Assembly (NCBI GenBank): GCA_963082975.1
Contig: OY720345.1
Location: 15,154,491 to 15,218,490, forward strand
Origin: Labia minor
Taxonomy: Eukaryota; Arthropoda; Insecta; Dermaptera; Spongiphoridae
DNA length: 64,000 nt
Direction of reading: 5' to 3'
A model generated the notes under the pieces. That model was given only the letters and a program-made list of their open reading frames with translations. It had not been told where the DNA came from and did no database searches. Position numbers and translations under genes: made by a program. The stretch's first letter is position 1, and each line of letters begins with the position of its first letter. Of this stretch, positions 22,736 through 34,112 are shown in pieces.

Positions 22736-23290
22736 ATATCTTATCTTATATTATTATACTAACAAAAATATATATGTAGGTGTATATATATTTGTATTTT
22801 TGAAATATTAAACCACTTGAAGGATTTTTTTTGAAATTCACACCATAAATAATTTTTATAAGTAATTTTGTAAATAAAACCATATATTGATATTATTTAT
22901 TGTAAATTTATTCAAAAAAAAATACAAAACATTTCGATTGCTACTTCTGCAATCGTTATCAACCGATTTTTGGTATTTTTTTGAATAAATTTACAATAAA
23001 AAAATATCAATATGTGGTTTTATTTAAAAAATTCCCTTATAAATAAATACAGCCACCAAAGCTTTAATAATTTAATTTTTATAAACCTCAGGAAAAATGT
23101 TTATTAGTTTTTTCTTAATTTAAATTTAAATGATGTCAGCAACTACGTCAGAGAGCGCTTCCTTAAATACAAAATATTATAAATATCAATAAAATCAAAT
23201 TACGAATTATATATTATGTTATATTCACTGACCATACTTTTCCGTCTTTCAGTACATTAATAGATTATTATTTTATATATTTAAAATATA
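22736..23290 (-). repeat. Family K repeat (reverse), split by a small inverted-repeat element
   Basis: It begins with ATCTTATCTTATATTATTAT, the reverse of the K right end, and runs through 'TTTTGAAATTCACACCATAA'. It is interrupted at about 22872-23030 and resumes with 'TTTATTAGTTTTTTCTTAAT' and 'CATACTTTTCCGTCTTTCAG' to about 23290. Confidence 0.7.
22872..23030. mobile_element. Small inverted-repeat element inside family K
   Basis: The outer parts (AATAAAACCATATATTGATA and TATCAATATGTGGTTTTATT) are reverse complements, continuing into TGTAAATTTATTCAAAAAAA. The centre has CGATTGCTACTTCTGCAATCG, a hairpin like the CGACTGCTTATTCTGCAGTCG at the 3' end of the Penelope-like element near 19022. It may derive from that kind of element. 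Confidence 0.6.
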
Positions 23291-24000
23291 TTATGTTATA
23301 TAATTTCAAAAGTTATAAATGACAATAGTTTGAGATTATATTATAATATACTAATATTATTTTTAAATAAAATATCAAATTCAATTTTTATTTATTTATT
23401 AGAATGTGTGATGTCTTTCACGTAGCAATAGCATTTAACTCCATTTAAGTTGTCTCCTGAAGGTGGGCGGATAGAGAAGGAGGGGGGGGGGGGTGGAAGT
23501 TGAAAAAAAGTCTCTTAATAAATAACTTATTATGATGGATGTGGACACAGGGCAACCAAAGGGCGTGCCTCCTACGCAGAGAGCACGCAACATCAAACAT
23601 CAAAAGTGAACAAATCCGCCACCCAACCCTCTCTAATTTATAAGGGATTTTAATTGTACACCCCTCCATACTCCACCTCCATACTCTTATCCTCGCAATG
23701 AATTTCCAAGCTTGTGCGGATTTCCAAACATGCATGTTACGAGAAATTCATATAATAAATTGAGCGAATTATATAGTGACGAGGAGACTTTCTAGGAAGA
23801 CATGGTAATATTATAATAAAATTACAACCGAAAGGGGTTAAATGCCTAAACTTTAAAAGCATCTACATAATAAATAAATAAAAACAAGTGCAATTGACTG
23901 AAATTGTCCCACAGGAAATCAATCTTTTACTCGAAAAATCAATCTGAATGAATAAAAGAAAATGTAAAATTATATCTAAATTGTTACAAAAAAAAAAAAT
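23291..24000. other. Non-coding stretch with a G run
   Basis: A G tract (about 23481-23493) lies in a patch of mixed composition (23450-23720). A 96-codon open frame on the - strand spans it but resembles no family I know and its start would use the G/C run, so it is not called as a gene. Confidence 0.4.
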
Positions 24001-24001
24001 A

Positions 24002-24607
24002 AGCTGGAGTGTCTCCACTCGACTATCTCGCAATTTGAATTGGAATAAATAACGTAATATATTATATTTCAATTAAATTTAATTAATTATTAATTATAAA
24101 TTAAAATTATTAAATAATATTTATTAAACCAGCGCATGTTTGGCTCTTTGTTGATGGCACCACGTCACGTGTTGGCGCGTGAGATTTGCAGTGTTAAAAA
24201 ATTAATTCTGGTACTTTCAGCGATTCAATCCAGCTGAAATTCTATATATAGCAGTTTTATACAATTATTAATCATGTGAAAAATTATCAAACATAAATCT
24301 TTATTTTTACGGTCACTTTAGAAGAAAAAAAATCAAAACGTTGTAGGTAATGACCCTCTTCCGGTTGAGCTACATTTCTCAAAAGTTGATAGAAAACTAT
24401 GAATTTTGAATAATGCCCATATACCAAATTTCATGATTCTAGCTCAAACCGTTTTTTCGTAATCTTGTCTACATACACACATACATACAGAAATTTTTCT
24501 CAACCTTAGTGAAAATGATTCAGGAACCTTCAAAACGTATAAAACCATCAAAATCTCGATATCGAAAATTTTCGTGATGGCAATACTATCTCTGGCGAGA
24601 TAGTAAA
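24002..24607 (+). repeat. Family A repeat, copy 3 (full length)
   Basis: A clean full-length copy: left hairpin GGAGTGTCTCC and GACTATCTCGCAA, the core with CACCACGTCACGTGTTGGCG, ACCCTCTTCCGGTTGAGC, a very short CATACA microsatellite, and the right end hairpin ACTATCTC-TGGC-GAGATAGT followed by AAAA. It serves as a reference for the family. Confidence 0.92.
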
Positions 24608-24712
24608 AACTTTTAAACTTCCTCTTTTGTTTGGTATAAAGATATAGCATTTGTACTTTAATAAATACGAATTTTTAAAAATGGATCTCTCATTTAGAAT
24701 AACCCTGTATAT
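24608..24712 (+). repeat. Family C repeat (next to family A)
   Basis: About 105 bases running from ACTTTTAAACTTCCTCTTTT to TAGAATAACCCTGTATA. The reverse occurs at 29209-29316, again touching a family A right end. The ACAGGGTTATTC end next to TA looks like one end of a Tc1/mariner-type MITE. Confidence 0.7.
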
Positions 24713-25788
24713 ATGTAAACAATGAAATACATTATATCAAAATTTCTTCATCATTATTTGTATTTTATTTGATTATATATCACAGGTTTCCATCATAGAT
24801 ATATTTATAAATCATACTCTCATATATATATATATATAGTACATCGCAATTGACAAAATATATAGATATAAATATTAAATATCTATAGTTATATAGAGAT
24901 AGGGTGAAAAACTCGTAGATTTTGGCAAATATTTAAAAATATTCTAAAACCCCATTGTCAATTCGTAAAACATAAATATAGGAAATCACTTAATCAAATA
25001 TACAATTTTATTCGTTCAAATCGTTGATCTATCTTTTATTTAAAAAAAAATAAATATAATCTTTTTTTAACACGTGAATTATTCTGTAAATATTGAATAT
25101 AGATTTTATATTCTTTGTCTCTCGTTTTTTATTTCTTTTTTCTTTTTTTTCTCAATTTTATTTTATAATATTATTACAATAAAAAGTAATATATATATAT
25201 ATATATTTGTTTAATTTTTCAACCTTCCTTGGGGCATAACCGTAATTGGAGTTTGATAAATAAACAAGGAAAGATTAGAAACGTTGGAATATATATATAT
25301 ATTAAATAAAGGGGTTACTTAGTGGGAAATTATTTTTCATTATAAATTTATATATATATAAATTATATATGAATTATATATGAATTAGGTATGTATTAAT
25401 GAATTTTCTGAAAATGTTATTAACTTCCGGCGCCAGTCTACTCTTCTCCCTTAACAGATTAATGGAATAATTAAAAAGGTTGAAATAAGAAAAGGGATTG
25501 GCGCCATTTGGCTCGATTAAAATTCAAAAACGATCAGTGAAAAAAGACAATGATTTACTTTGAGGTGAAAGATTTCTTAATCGTTACAAAACACAATTAT
25601 TTATAAGTTATCTTAATCTATTATTAAAATATCTAAATAAATATGATTAATTTTAGTTAATGTTAAATATAATAAATGGTTCATTTATTTGAATAAATAT
25701 TTAATTATAATGGTTATTAAAGAATAATTCAATAAAAATAAATAAACATTTTAAATATATATTTTTTATTTAATTTACTCAAATCTGT
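24713..25788. other. A+T-rich non-coding stretch
   Basis: Several (TA)n runs (about 24823-24837, 25190-25206, 25291-25301). No gene seen. Confidence 0.45.
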
Positions 25789-25791
25789 ATA

Positions 25792-26529
25792 ACAGGTGTA
25801 GAAGTATGAAACCGGAATTTTTATGTACAAATTTCACGTCTGTTATATGATAATTATAAAATATATTTTATTCAAAATAGTCCCCCTCTGAATTTTTACA
25901 TTTTTCCCACTTCTTCGGCAGTTTATGAATGGCACGCCAAAAAAAAAACAACAAACAATTCTTTCTTTCAAGCGAACCAGTTGTCGAGCCATTTTCATAC
26001 GAATCGAAGTGTTGTTCGGCAAGTGCATGTCCTAATGATGCGTATAAATTGTTATCAAACGGAGCTAAGTCTGGAGAATAAGCCGCATGCGCTAGTACTT
26101 CCCATTTGAACGCCTCGATCCGTGACCTGTTTTTGTTGTGTGTTTTCGGTGGTTTCCCACGCTCCTCGTTTCTCACTTCAAAATCACCACTTTTAAATTT
26201 TTTAAACCACTCAAAGCATAGAGTTTTGCCAAGAGCATGTTCACCGTATGCTTCGACAAGTATTCTATGCGATTCTGCAGCAGTTTTCTTCAAATGATAG
26301 CAAGAAACCAATAATGTCCCCAAATCATAGTTCGTAGACACAAAACTCGATATGTTTGAGGTTATAGAAAAATATACCGGTGTATGAAACGTTATTATGT
26401 TATTATGTGTTGACAAACTTCGTCAGCTGTTAAAGGGAGATGGCGCTACAAAAGCTATCTTACGGTCTTTAAACTGATAGCGAGCACAATATCTATAGGA
26501 AAATTCCGTTTTCATACTTCTACATCTGG
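25792..26529 (-). mobile_element. mariner element, internally deleted
   Basis: The inverted ends GTGTAGAAGTATGAAACCGG and, reversed, ATGTAGAAGTATGAAAACGG lie inside a TA on each side (25790-25791, 26530-26531). On the - strand a 182-codon frame gives the transposase DNA-binding part (VSCYHLKKTAAESHRILVEA, GKTLCFEWFKKFKSGDF) joined directly to the end of the catalytic part (AAYSPDLAPFDNNLYASLGH). The middle, with the first two catalytic aspartates, is missing. A complete mariner is about 1.3 kb; this one is 738 bp. It could only move with an enzyme from elsewhere. Confidence 0.9.
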
Positions 26530-26531
26530 TA

Positions 26532-27320
26532 AGTTTTGAATTTAAAATTTAAATTTTTTCACAAATCATTACTTTTCATGTTTTGGAAAATTCAAGCATA
26601 GTTTTGCACTTGTTAGTGGCTGTTGCTTTACGATCATATTGGCTGGGTTAATTACAATTTATATAATTAATATCCTTATCAGTATTCTTATATACACAAA
26701 TAGATCAAACAAAAACAATTTATTAACTTCTTGTTATATACTATTATCTGAAAATCAAATTCCCTCTTTAACATTATAACTCTTGGGACCTCGAATACAT
26801 TTTAGTCCCCATGCTAAACCATTTCATCCAACTTCTATTTTCTCCCATCTCCCACGCGTTCCTTCCTGCCAAGTCAAATTTCATATAATTCAGAGAATAA
26901 ATAAAAAAATTAATATATATATATATATATATATAATGAATATTGAAATCATTTGTATCGTATTATTATATCATTAAGAATGAACAAAATTGAAAAAATA
27001 AGAAAAACAAATGAGGTTTTAATATACTTATTGAAACAAAATAAAAGTAAGCCAATATGATATTAATATATTTATAATATCGTATTGGATATATAATAAT
27101 GATAATTGAATGTTTTTTTATATTAATTTTTGAATCAATGGATGTTTGTAGTATTATTTATAGATGTATTTTAGTTTTTTCTGAAGATTAGGTATTTTTT
27201 TGTAAATTTTGTTTTTGCTTTTACAAATAAATTTAATTAAAGTTTGTTATTTTTATTTGGATTGTTAGCTAATTTTGTTATGTATTGTTTTAAAAATAAA
27301 TAAACAATTAATTATAATTA
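26532..27320. other. A+T-rich non-coding stretch
   Basis: No gene seen. A (TA)n run at about 26914-26933. Confidence 0.4.
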
Positions 27321-27324
27321 TTAT

Positions 27325-27489
27325 CCGGTTGAGCTACATTTCTCAAAATTTGAATAATGCCCGTATACCAAATTTAATGATTCTAGCTCAAACCGTTTTT
27401 GCGTAATCTTGTCTACATACATACAGGAACCTTCAAAACGTATAAAAACATCAAAATCTCAACATCGACAATCTCTGGTGAGATAGTAA
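27325..27489 (+). repeat. Family A repeat, copy 4 (right part only)
   Basis: It starts at CCGGTTGAGCTACATTTCTC and runs to the right end GGTGAGATAGTAA. The microsatellite is almost absent and the tail is shortened. The left part is lost. Confidence 0.8.
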
Positions 27490-28215
27490 TAAATAATTTT
27501 TTGAATTTGTAGTGAGGCTATTGATTTATTTATTAATAATAATTTATTTTTATTGTTCATCTATCTCTAGTTTAATTATAATATATAAGATAGAAAATTT
27601 CTCATTAACTCAATGTAAATTATAATTTTAATATTATTATATAAATTTATTTATATATTATTTATTATTAATAAATGTAATATATATATAGTATAGTTAG
27701 TGTATATAGTATATATTCAGATAACCATTAAATATATTCTATCTCTATAATGTACTTTTTATTAATTATTATATTTAAAATATTTTTAAAAATTTAAATA
27801 AATTATATTTCTCTCATAACTAATTTATGAGAAGGGTTTGAATGACATAATAATATAGTATAATATAAATTACAAAGAAAACATAATAATTTTTAATTTA
27901 ATTTTTGAAAAAAAAAATACTTATAATTATTTTATAAAGTGTTTATTAATTATAATACGTAAAAAATTATTTGATAGATTATTTGTAAATCTGAAATTTG
28001 AAAAAAAATACAATAAACATTTCATTAAAATTAAATGTAATTGTATAATATTGATTTTGATATTTGTTGACGTTATTGGCACTTGTTTTTAATTACTTTA
28101 GTTTTAAAAAATAACAATTAAAATGAGTTTGTCTGAGTTAAAAGATGGTGGTGCACTCTGTACATTCTACATATATAAAAGGTAAATGATTGGCAAACGA
28201 TTCATAATAATATAA
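27490..28215. other. A+T-rich non-coding stretch
   Basis: Nothing recognised. Confidence 0.4.
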
Positions 28216-28219
28216 TATC

Positions 28220-29105
28220 AATCTATCTCTGTGGCTCTACGGAACTCGAAAGTTCCAGGAAAAGGAGCAAAAAAACCTGAAAACTACAAGAATGGTCTCT
28301 GGTAGTCAGAATCAAATCCTTGTGGACTGATAACTTTTCAGTTGCGATTCCCCATTTTTTTCACCTTTATAAAACCAATTCTACCTCAAGCAAGAGTATT
28401 TTTTTATTGTTATTCAAATCCAAGTTTGCTTATTTTTGTTGTTATATCTATATATATCTCTGTAGCTCTACGGAACTGGAAAGTTCTTCGCCTTAGCAAC
28501 CACATTTCTCCAAGTACCCCTATCCTGAGCCATAACCATCCAACTCCTACCCTCTCCAAACTCTCTCACGTCCCTTCCTACATTGTCGACCCACCGCATC
28601 CTTGCTCTTCCAAGTGGACGTTTCCCAATAAGTCTCCCCACCCATATATTTTTCGTCATTCTTTCTTCTCCCATTCTAGCCATGTGTCCTGCCCGTCGCA
28701 GACTTTTCGATTTTATTACTTTAACTGTCTGGAGATGCATAGAGATCATGTAATTCCTCGTTATGCATTCTCTGCCATTTTCCGGTGACTTCATCTATTT
28801 TTGGTCCATAAATGATGCGAGGAATCCATTTCTCAAATACTCTAAATCTACGCTCGTCTCACAGGGTCATAGACACATAGTCTCCCACCCATAATTGTTT
28901 TATATATTTTAATTTTAATCCTCTTTGATAATCAATTTGACGAGATAAGCACATTTACTGCATGACAACAGGCGTTACCCGATTTCAACCTCGATTTAAA
29001 TTTTTCACGAATATATTATTATTACAGAACCTAAGTATTTAAATTTTTCTACATTTTCAAAGTCCACGTTTTAAGACTTGTGTGTGTATTAATACTATTC
29101 TTCTG
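28220..29105 (-). pseudogene. LINE (non-LTR retrotransposon) 3' end, broken
   Basis: On the - strand, 28794-28468 reads SLRRAGHMARMGEERMTKNI, GRLIGKRPLGRARMRWVDNV and WMVMAQDRGTWRNVVAKAKN, the well-known carboxyl tail of many arthropod LINE reverse transcriptases. Upstream on the - strand (28800-29105) decayed RT sequence follows. The 3' tail CTCTGTAGCTCTACGGAAC occurs twice (about 28459 and, as a second truncated copy, about 28229). The main RT motifs are not present, so the copy is 5'-truncated and dead. Confidence 0.8.
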
Positions 29106-29125
29106 TGTTACTAAATTTTTACTAA

Positions 29126-29208
29126 CTCACCAGAGATAGTATTGCGATCACGAAAATTGTCGATGTTGAAATTTTGATGTTTTTATACGTTTTGAAGGTT
29201 CCTGATAT
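29126..29208 (-). repeat. Family A right-end fragment
   Basis: CTCACCAGAGATAGTATTGCG to TTTTGAAGGTTCCTGA is the reverse of the A right end only. It is followed at once by family C and then a complete reverse A copy. Confidence 0.8.
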
Positions 29209-29316
29209 ATACAGGGTTATTCTAAATGAGGGACGCATTTTTAAAAATTCGAATTTATTAAAGTACAAATGCTACATGAATAATCTTTATACCAAACAAA
29301 ACAGGAAGTTTAAAAG
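29209..29316 (-). repeat. Family C repeat (reverse), between two A pieces
   Basis: The reverse of 24608-24712, from TATACAGGGTTATTC to AACAGGAAGTTTAAAAG. It lies between the right-end fragment and a full copy of family A. Confidence 0.75.
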
Positions 29317-29855
29317 TTTTTACTATCTCGCCAGAGATAATATTGCGATCACGAAAATTTTCAATGTCGAGATTTTGAAGTTTTCATAAATTTTGAAGGT
29401 CGCTGAGTCATTTTCACTAAGGTTGAGAAACATGTCTGTGTGTGTGTATTTGTGTATGTAGACAAGATTACTCAACAACAGTGTGAGCTAGAATGATGAA
29501 ATTTGGTACATGGGCATTATTTAAAATTCGTAGTTTTCTATCATCTTTTGAGCAATGTAAAAATAAAGATATATGTTTGATAATTTTTCACATGATTAAA
29601 AATTGTATAAAACTGGTATATCTAGAATTTCAGCATGATTGAATCGCTGAAAGTACCGGAATTAATTTTTTAACACTGCAAATCACGCGCCAACACGTGA
29701 CGTGGTGCCATCAACAAAGAGCCAAACATGCGCTGATTTAATAAATATTATTTATTAATTTTAATTTATAATTAATTAAATTTAATTTAAATATAATATA
29801 TGTTAATTAATCCAATTCAAATTTGCGAGATAGTCGAGTGGAGACACTCCAGCTA
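29317..29855 (-). repeat. Family A repeat, copy 5 (reverse)
   Basis: It starts with ACTATCTCGCCAGAGATAAT (the right hairpin, one mismatch) and ends with GTCGAGTGGAGACACTCCAG (left hairpin). The microsatellite is a short GTGTGTGTATTTGTGTATG run (29436-29460). Confidence 0.88.
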
Positions 29856-30500
29856 ATTTGTCTTAGCACTATTAATAATAATATAATATATATAATATAT
29901 ATATATGTATGTGTGTGGTATTTCCCACTTTCATTAGTAATACAATAACTTATATACTCATTTATTTTCATTTCTATTTGATAACAAAATCTGTTTATTC
30001 CTGAGTAGAATATTCTCCTACTAAATAAAATAAATCTAAGATTAACTCTGAAATTTGTATTTAATGATAAATGTCTCTCTCTCTCTCTCTTTAACACGCA
30101 CAGTTACTCACACAATCACATAATTCTCCTTTCCAAAATCACATTTTCATTACCTGCCCTAGTTATCTTTGATTAATAATAACGAACATTTTATATAAAA
30201 AAATGTTCATCTATTCTAATTAAAAGAAAAACGAAAAATTTACTTTTAATTCAAAGTGAAATGTACAATTTATCAAATTAATTTTTTTTTTTAATTTAAT
30301 CTAACAATTTATTTTAAATGTTTAAATAAAAACAAAATTAATCTAAAAAGTTAATAACATGTAATTGTATACTATTAAAATTAAATATAATATACAATTT
30401 ATAAATTAAAAAAAAATAATAATAAAATATTCATATTTCTTAAATCTTAATTACGTTAGTATTGGGCGTTTACTTTGAAAATATTGCAAATTTATTAGTA
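29856..30500. other. A+T-rich non-coding stretch
   Basis: Contains a TA run (29880-29907) and a CT run (30072-30091). No gene seen. Confidence 0.4.
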
Positions 30501-30504
30501 TTAA

Positions 30505-30575
30505 CTAGCTGCTCAGAGCGCCTTCGGCGCTCTTCACACCTAGACGGGGGCTCCGCCCCCTGTACCCCCGAGTGG
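30505..30575. repeat. GC-rich palindromic repeat (family L)
   Basis: Two perfect hairpins in an A+T-rich surrounding: GAGCGCC-TTC-GGCGCTC and GGGGGC-TCC-GCCCCC, preceded by TAGCTGCTC. A similar AGCTGCTC word begins the repeat at 36.83 kb. This is probably the end of a mobile repeat. Confidence 0.6.
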
Positions 30576-30734
30576 TACATAGTATTTGGTTGAAAGTAGT
30601 AAAAGGTTTTCATCCATTTTGTTTCAATCAATATATTTCATAAAACATTCATTTCTTTTTGTGTTCTTATTTAAAATATATTTTTATTTAATCAGTAAAT
30701 TAATTATATATTTTATTATTGTATATGGTATATA

Positions 30735-31540
30735 TATGTATGTGGCTCAAAGATACTCGAAAGTTCTTGGCCGCAACAACCACATTTCTCCAAGTGTCCC
30801 TATCCTGAGCCCTTGTTCCATCTCTCTTACGTCCCTTCCCACACGTCATTGGTTTTCCAAGCGGACGTTTTCCAATCGGTCTCCCCACCAATATCCTTTT
30901 CCTCTCCCATTCTAGCCACGTGCCCTGCCTATCGCAGCTTTTTCCCTTTTATAACCCTAACTATTTCTGAAGATGCAGAGAGACCATGCAATTTCTTGTT
31001 CTGCAGTCTCTCCCATTCCCCGGTGACCTCATCTTTCTTTGGCCAATAAATGCAGGGAAGAATCCTATTCTCAAATACTCTGAATCTACTCTCATCTCCA
31101 AGGGTCATAGACCATGCCTCCCACCCATATAATGCAACAGGAAAATAATTTTTTTATATATTCCCTTTGATAATAATTTTGATGAGATAAGCCTCTTTAT
31201 TGCAAGATAACAGGCGTCTCCCGATTGCAACCCCGATTTAAATTCTTCTCAAATATTATTATCCTTCGTGATTACATTCAATTTTTCTACATATTCAAAT
31301 TTTACATTTTGTATATTAAGATTTTGTATGTTAATACTCTTCCTCTTTGTTACTAAATATTTTTTCTTATCACTATTAATTTCAAACCTCCATTAATTTT
31401 TCCTCGCTGTTTGTAATTGCAATTGCCGAATCTCCTATTATATTTAAGTCGTCTGGGTAACCTAATATTTTACAATTGATTTCCGCATCTTATTCTTTCT
31501 TTACTGCCTTCAAGACAAATTTGAAGATCAAAATTTGAAA
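30735..31540 (-). pseudogene. LINE 3' end, second copy, broken
   Basis: Related to the LINE at 28.2-29.1 kb. On the - strand the pieces AGHVARMGEE, GRPIGKRPLGKP and AQDRDTWRNVVVAAKNF can be read in changing frames, with upstream decayed RT sequence up to about 31540. The end next to 30735 has GGCTCAAAGATACTCGAAAG, matching the LINE tail at 28.2 kb. Frameshifts and stops make it non-functional. Confidence 0.75.
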
Positions 31541-33093
31541 AAGTTTATCCGAATCTATTGAGTCATGCCTATGTTTTACTAAAGTCTACAAATAATTAGT
31601 GAACAGAAATATTGCATTAGCGGTTTTTTTCCTAATATCTGTCATAATGAAAATATCTTAATTAATGTTGTTCGATTTGGCCTGAACCAGCAATGAGATC
31701 TAATATTTCCTCCGCCTATGGTTCTTAAGTATTGTATATGATATAATAGTGAAATAGAGTATAATATTTCTTGATCATTACATTTTGGTTTTTTATTTTC
31801 ATTGCTAGATTATTATTGAATATTTTTAATTATAATGAAACTTGAGAAAATGCAAAAATAGAGACTTGAGACAATTTATAAAAATGAACGGTATAAAACT
31901 ATAGATAAATTACCAATATATACATTCATAAATAGTATTAATTTAAATTAATTGATTTATTTGTTTTTTTATTATTAAGATCATTTATTAATTTTTTTAG
32001 ATCATAGTTAATTTCCTCCCTTAAAAGAAACTTATCTAATTCTGTGGTGCTAGGGGATTTGAAAATTATTAGTCGCAATATGAAGATTTCGCTTACAGTT
32101 TCTGTCATGTCCGACCTCCATCCAACAGTTATTTTCTGTTAAGTTTTTTGCTTCTCTTAATCATGTGATCTATATATTTAATTTTTTTTGATTCATTATA
32201 ATAAAATTTAAACAAATAAAAATTTTTACTTTGTTAATTTATATAAATTTCAATATAAACTGATTGTGAGTGATACGCTTAGCCAATACTCTGAATAATT
32301 TGTGTACAAAAATATTGTATGTTCTTAGCGAGATTTGATATAATGTTGTACGATTTGTCCTAAATCTGAATTAGAAGAAAATTATAAATTGCCTCCTCTT
32401 CCAGCCCAATTCATTTACCCACCCATGTTGCATATGGCATCTAAATTTCTTAAAACTCCGTTTTTTTAATTTAAAATAGAAGGAGAGAAAGAGTTTTAAA
32501 TTATATTCGAATAGTCTATATATTCTATATATCAGTATTTTTTTTCTGAATTTTATAGCAAGTTGATTTTAAAAATTTTCCATTCTTAATGCATATGATT
32601 GATTACATGTGTTAAAATTTAAAAAAATTCAAATATTCTAATTTTTATATTTATATATACAATTTAATATTATTTTTTATTAATATCATATCAAAAAAAG
32701 AGAATTTATTAAAAATTAAAAATAAAAAAAGAAGCCTATTAATAAAAAATTGAATGGTGATTTAAATATTTTATTAAGTTAATTAAAATGAGACCTTTTA
32801 GAATAAATTATTTAATTGAAATGATATTTAAATATAAGAATTTAAAAAAATATTCTATTCTTTGTTTGGCAATTGTTATTTAATTATGTGCAACATGATT
32901 CGACTTGCACAGAGCATCGTTATTTTTTATTAATATCACATAATAAAAATGAATCTTAAACATAATAAATAAAAAAGACATTTTAATAAATTTAAAAAAT
33001 ATACCCAATTTAAAAATGTCAAAAATTTAAAACAACTTTATATCATCATATTTTAATTTTATATATAATATATATATATATTTAGTAATTAAT
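31541..33093. other. A+T-rich stretch, possibly with decayed LINE remnants
   Basis: Two places (about 31550-31740 and 32255-32450) share a similar series of words (TCTACAAATAATTAGTGAAC / ACTCTGAATAATTTGTGTAC, GTTGTTCGATTTGGCCT / GTTGTACGATTTGTCCT, CCTCCGCC / CCTCCTCTTCC). This suggests two decayed copies of the same retroelement segment. No frame survives; the rest is A/T-rich. Confidence 0.35.
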
Positions 33094-33098
33094 AATAG

Positions 33099-33626
33099 TG
33101 TTCAGTCGTGAAGTCTCACGCCATCTAGTGGTTCTTGCACGATTCACCGTTCCCCCTCTTGGCCTGACTCCGGCCGGCCGTCGACAGAGCTACGACTTGA
33201 CTCCCACCTCTCTTCGCAACCACATCGCCTCCTTGAATACCTTGTTTCAAGGAATCCCTCAACCGCCATCTTCGTTTATCCCTTTAATACAATTATTTAT
33301 CCCCTTTTTATCACTCACCACACCACACCACCCCCTCGTCTCTCAGCCAACCCTTGTTGCTGAGAACTCCACCGCTTCCAATTACGTTTTCCAAATCTCT
33401 CATTATACACATCCACACAACCGCTATCTCTCTCTCTCTCTCTCGCCCTTATATACCACCCGATTAGCACCCTATCACCATCCCCTTTGTGTCCTTTCTC
33501 TCGTAATTTGTACATAACTCAACTCGCTGTATATATAAAAACCTGGATTGTTCAAATAAACAATTCTCATCACAGATCGCCTTTTTATTTTAATTTTGCT
33601 TTTCACCCGGCCTCCGGCCCTTTACA
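33099..33626 (+). repeat. Left LTR of the BEL/Pao-type element
   Basis: It starts TGTTCAGTCGTGAAG and ends CCGGCCCTTTACA. A TATATATAAAAACC promoter-like box lies near 33530-33543 and ATTCAAATAAACAATTC (polyadenylation-like AATAAA) near 33553-33565. A CT run sits at 33428-33445. Open frames in the LTR (139 codons +, 66 codons -) recur in the right LTR only because the LTRs are copies. Confidence 0.93.
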
Positions 33627-33645
33627 TGGTCCTTCGACACACCAG
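33627..33645 (+). promoter_or_regulatory. Likely primer-binding site of the BEL/Pao-type element
   Basis: TGGTCCTTCGACACACCAG begins right after the LTR's terminal CA, where a tRNA primes minus-strand DNA. The tRNA cannot be named safely from memory. Confidence 0.5.
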
Positions 33646-34112
33646 ATACCAGTTGGAAATACAACTTCTATCGCTAGGTAGCTATTTCAAATATATTATT
33701 ATTTCTATCAAATAATAAATTGTGTAATTTTTTTTATATAATATAAATACAATTCTATTTATATATCATAAGCATATTATATATTTATCTTCTTAATACT
33801 TATATTTGAATTTTATAATCTTTCATTTCAAATATTTTCTTATATTATATTTAATTTCATAATCTTTAAATTCAATTCTCTTATATATCCCAAGCATATA
33901 TATAGCTATCTTGTTAATACTTTATTCAATTTCAATTATTATTTCTATAAATAATACATTGTTTAATTTTTATATTATATAAAAATTTCTTATTCGTTAA
34001 ATACAATTCTATTATATACCATACGCATATAGTTACCTTGTTAATTCCTTATTTGAATTGTATAGTCTTTCATCCCGAATATTTTGTATATATATTTAAT
34101 TTCATATTCGCC

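Noticed and set aside
23445..23735. 96-codon frame on the - strand
   Set aside because: It spans a G tract, ends in a Pro run and has no recognised domain or splice context.
28342..28788. 148-codon + frame
   Set aside because: It is the antisense shadow of the LINE reverse-transcriptase tail, which has clear family motifs on the - strand.
33098..33517. 139-codon + frame and 66-codon - frame in the LTRs (also at 35.9-36.4 kb)
   Set aside because: They recur only because the two LTRs are copies; they show no family motif and cross a CT run.
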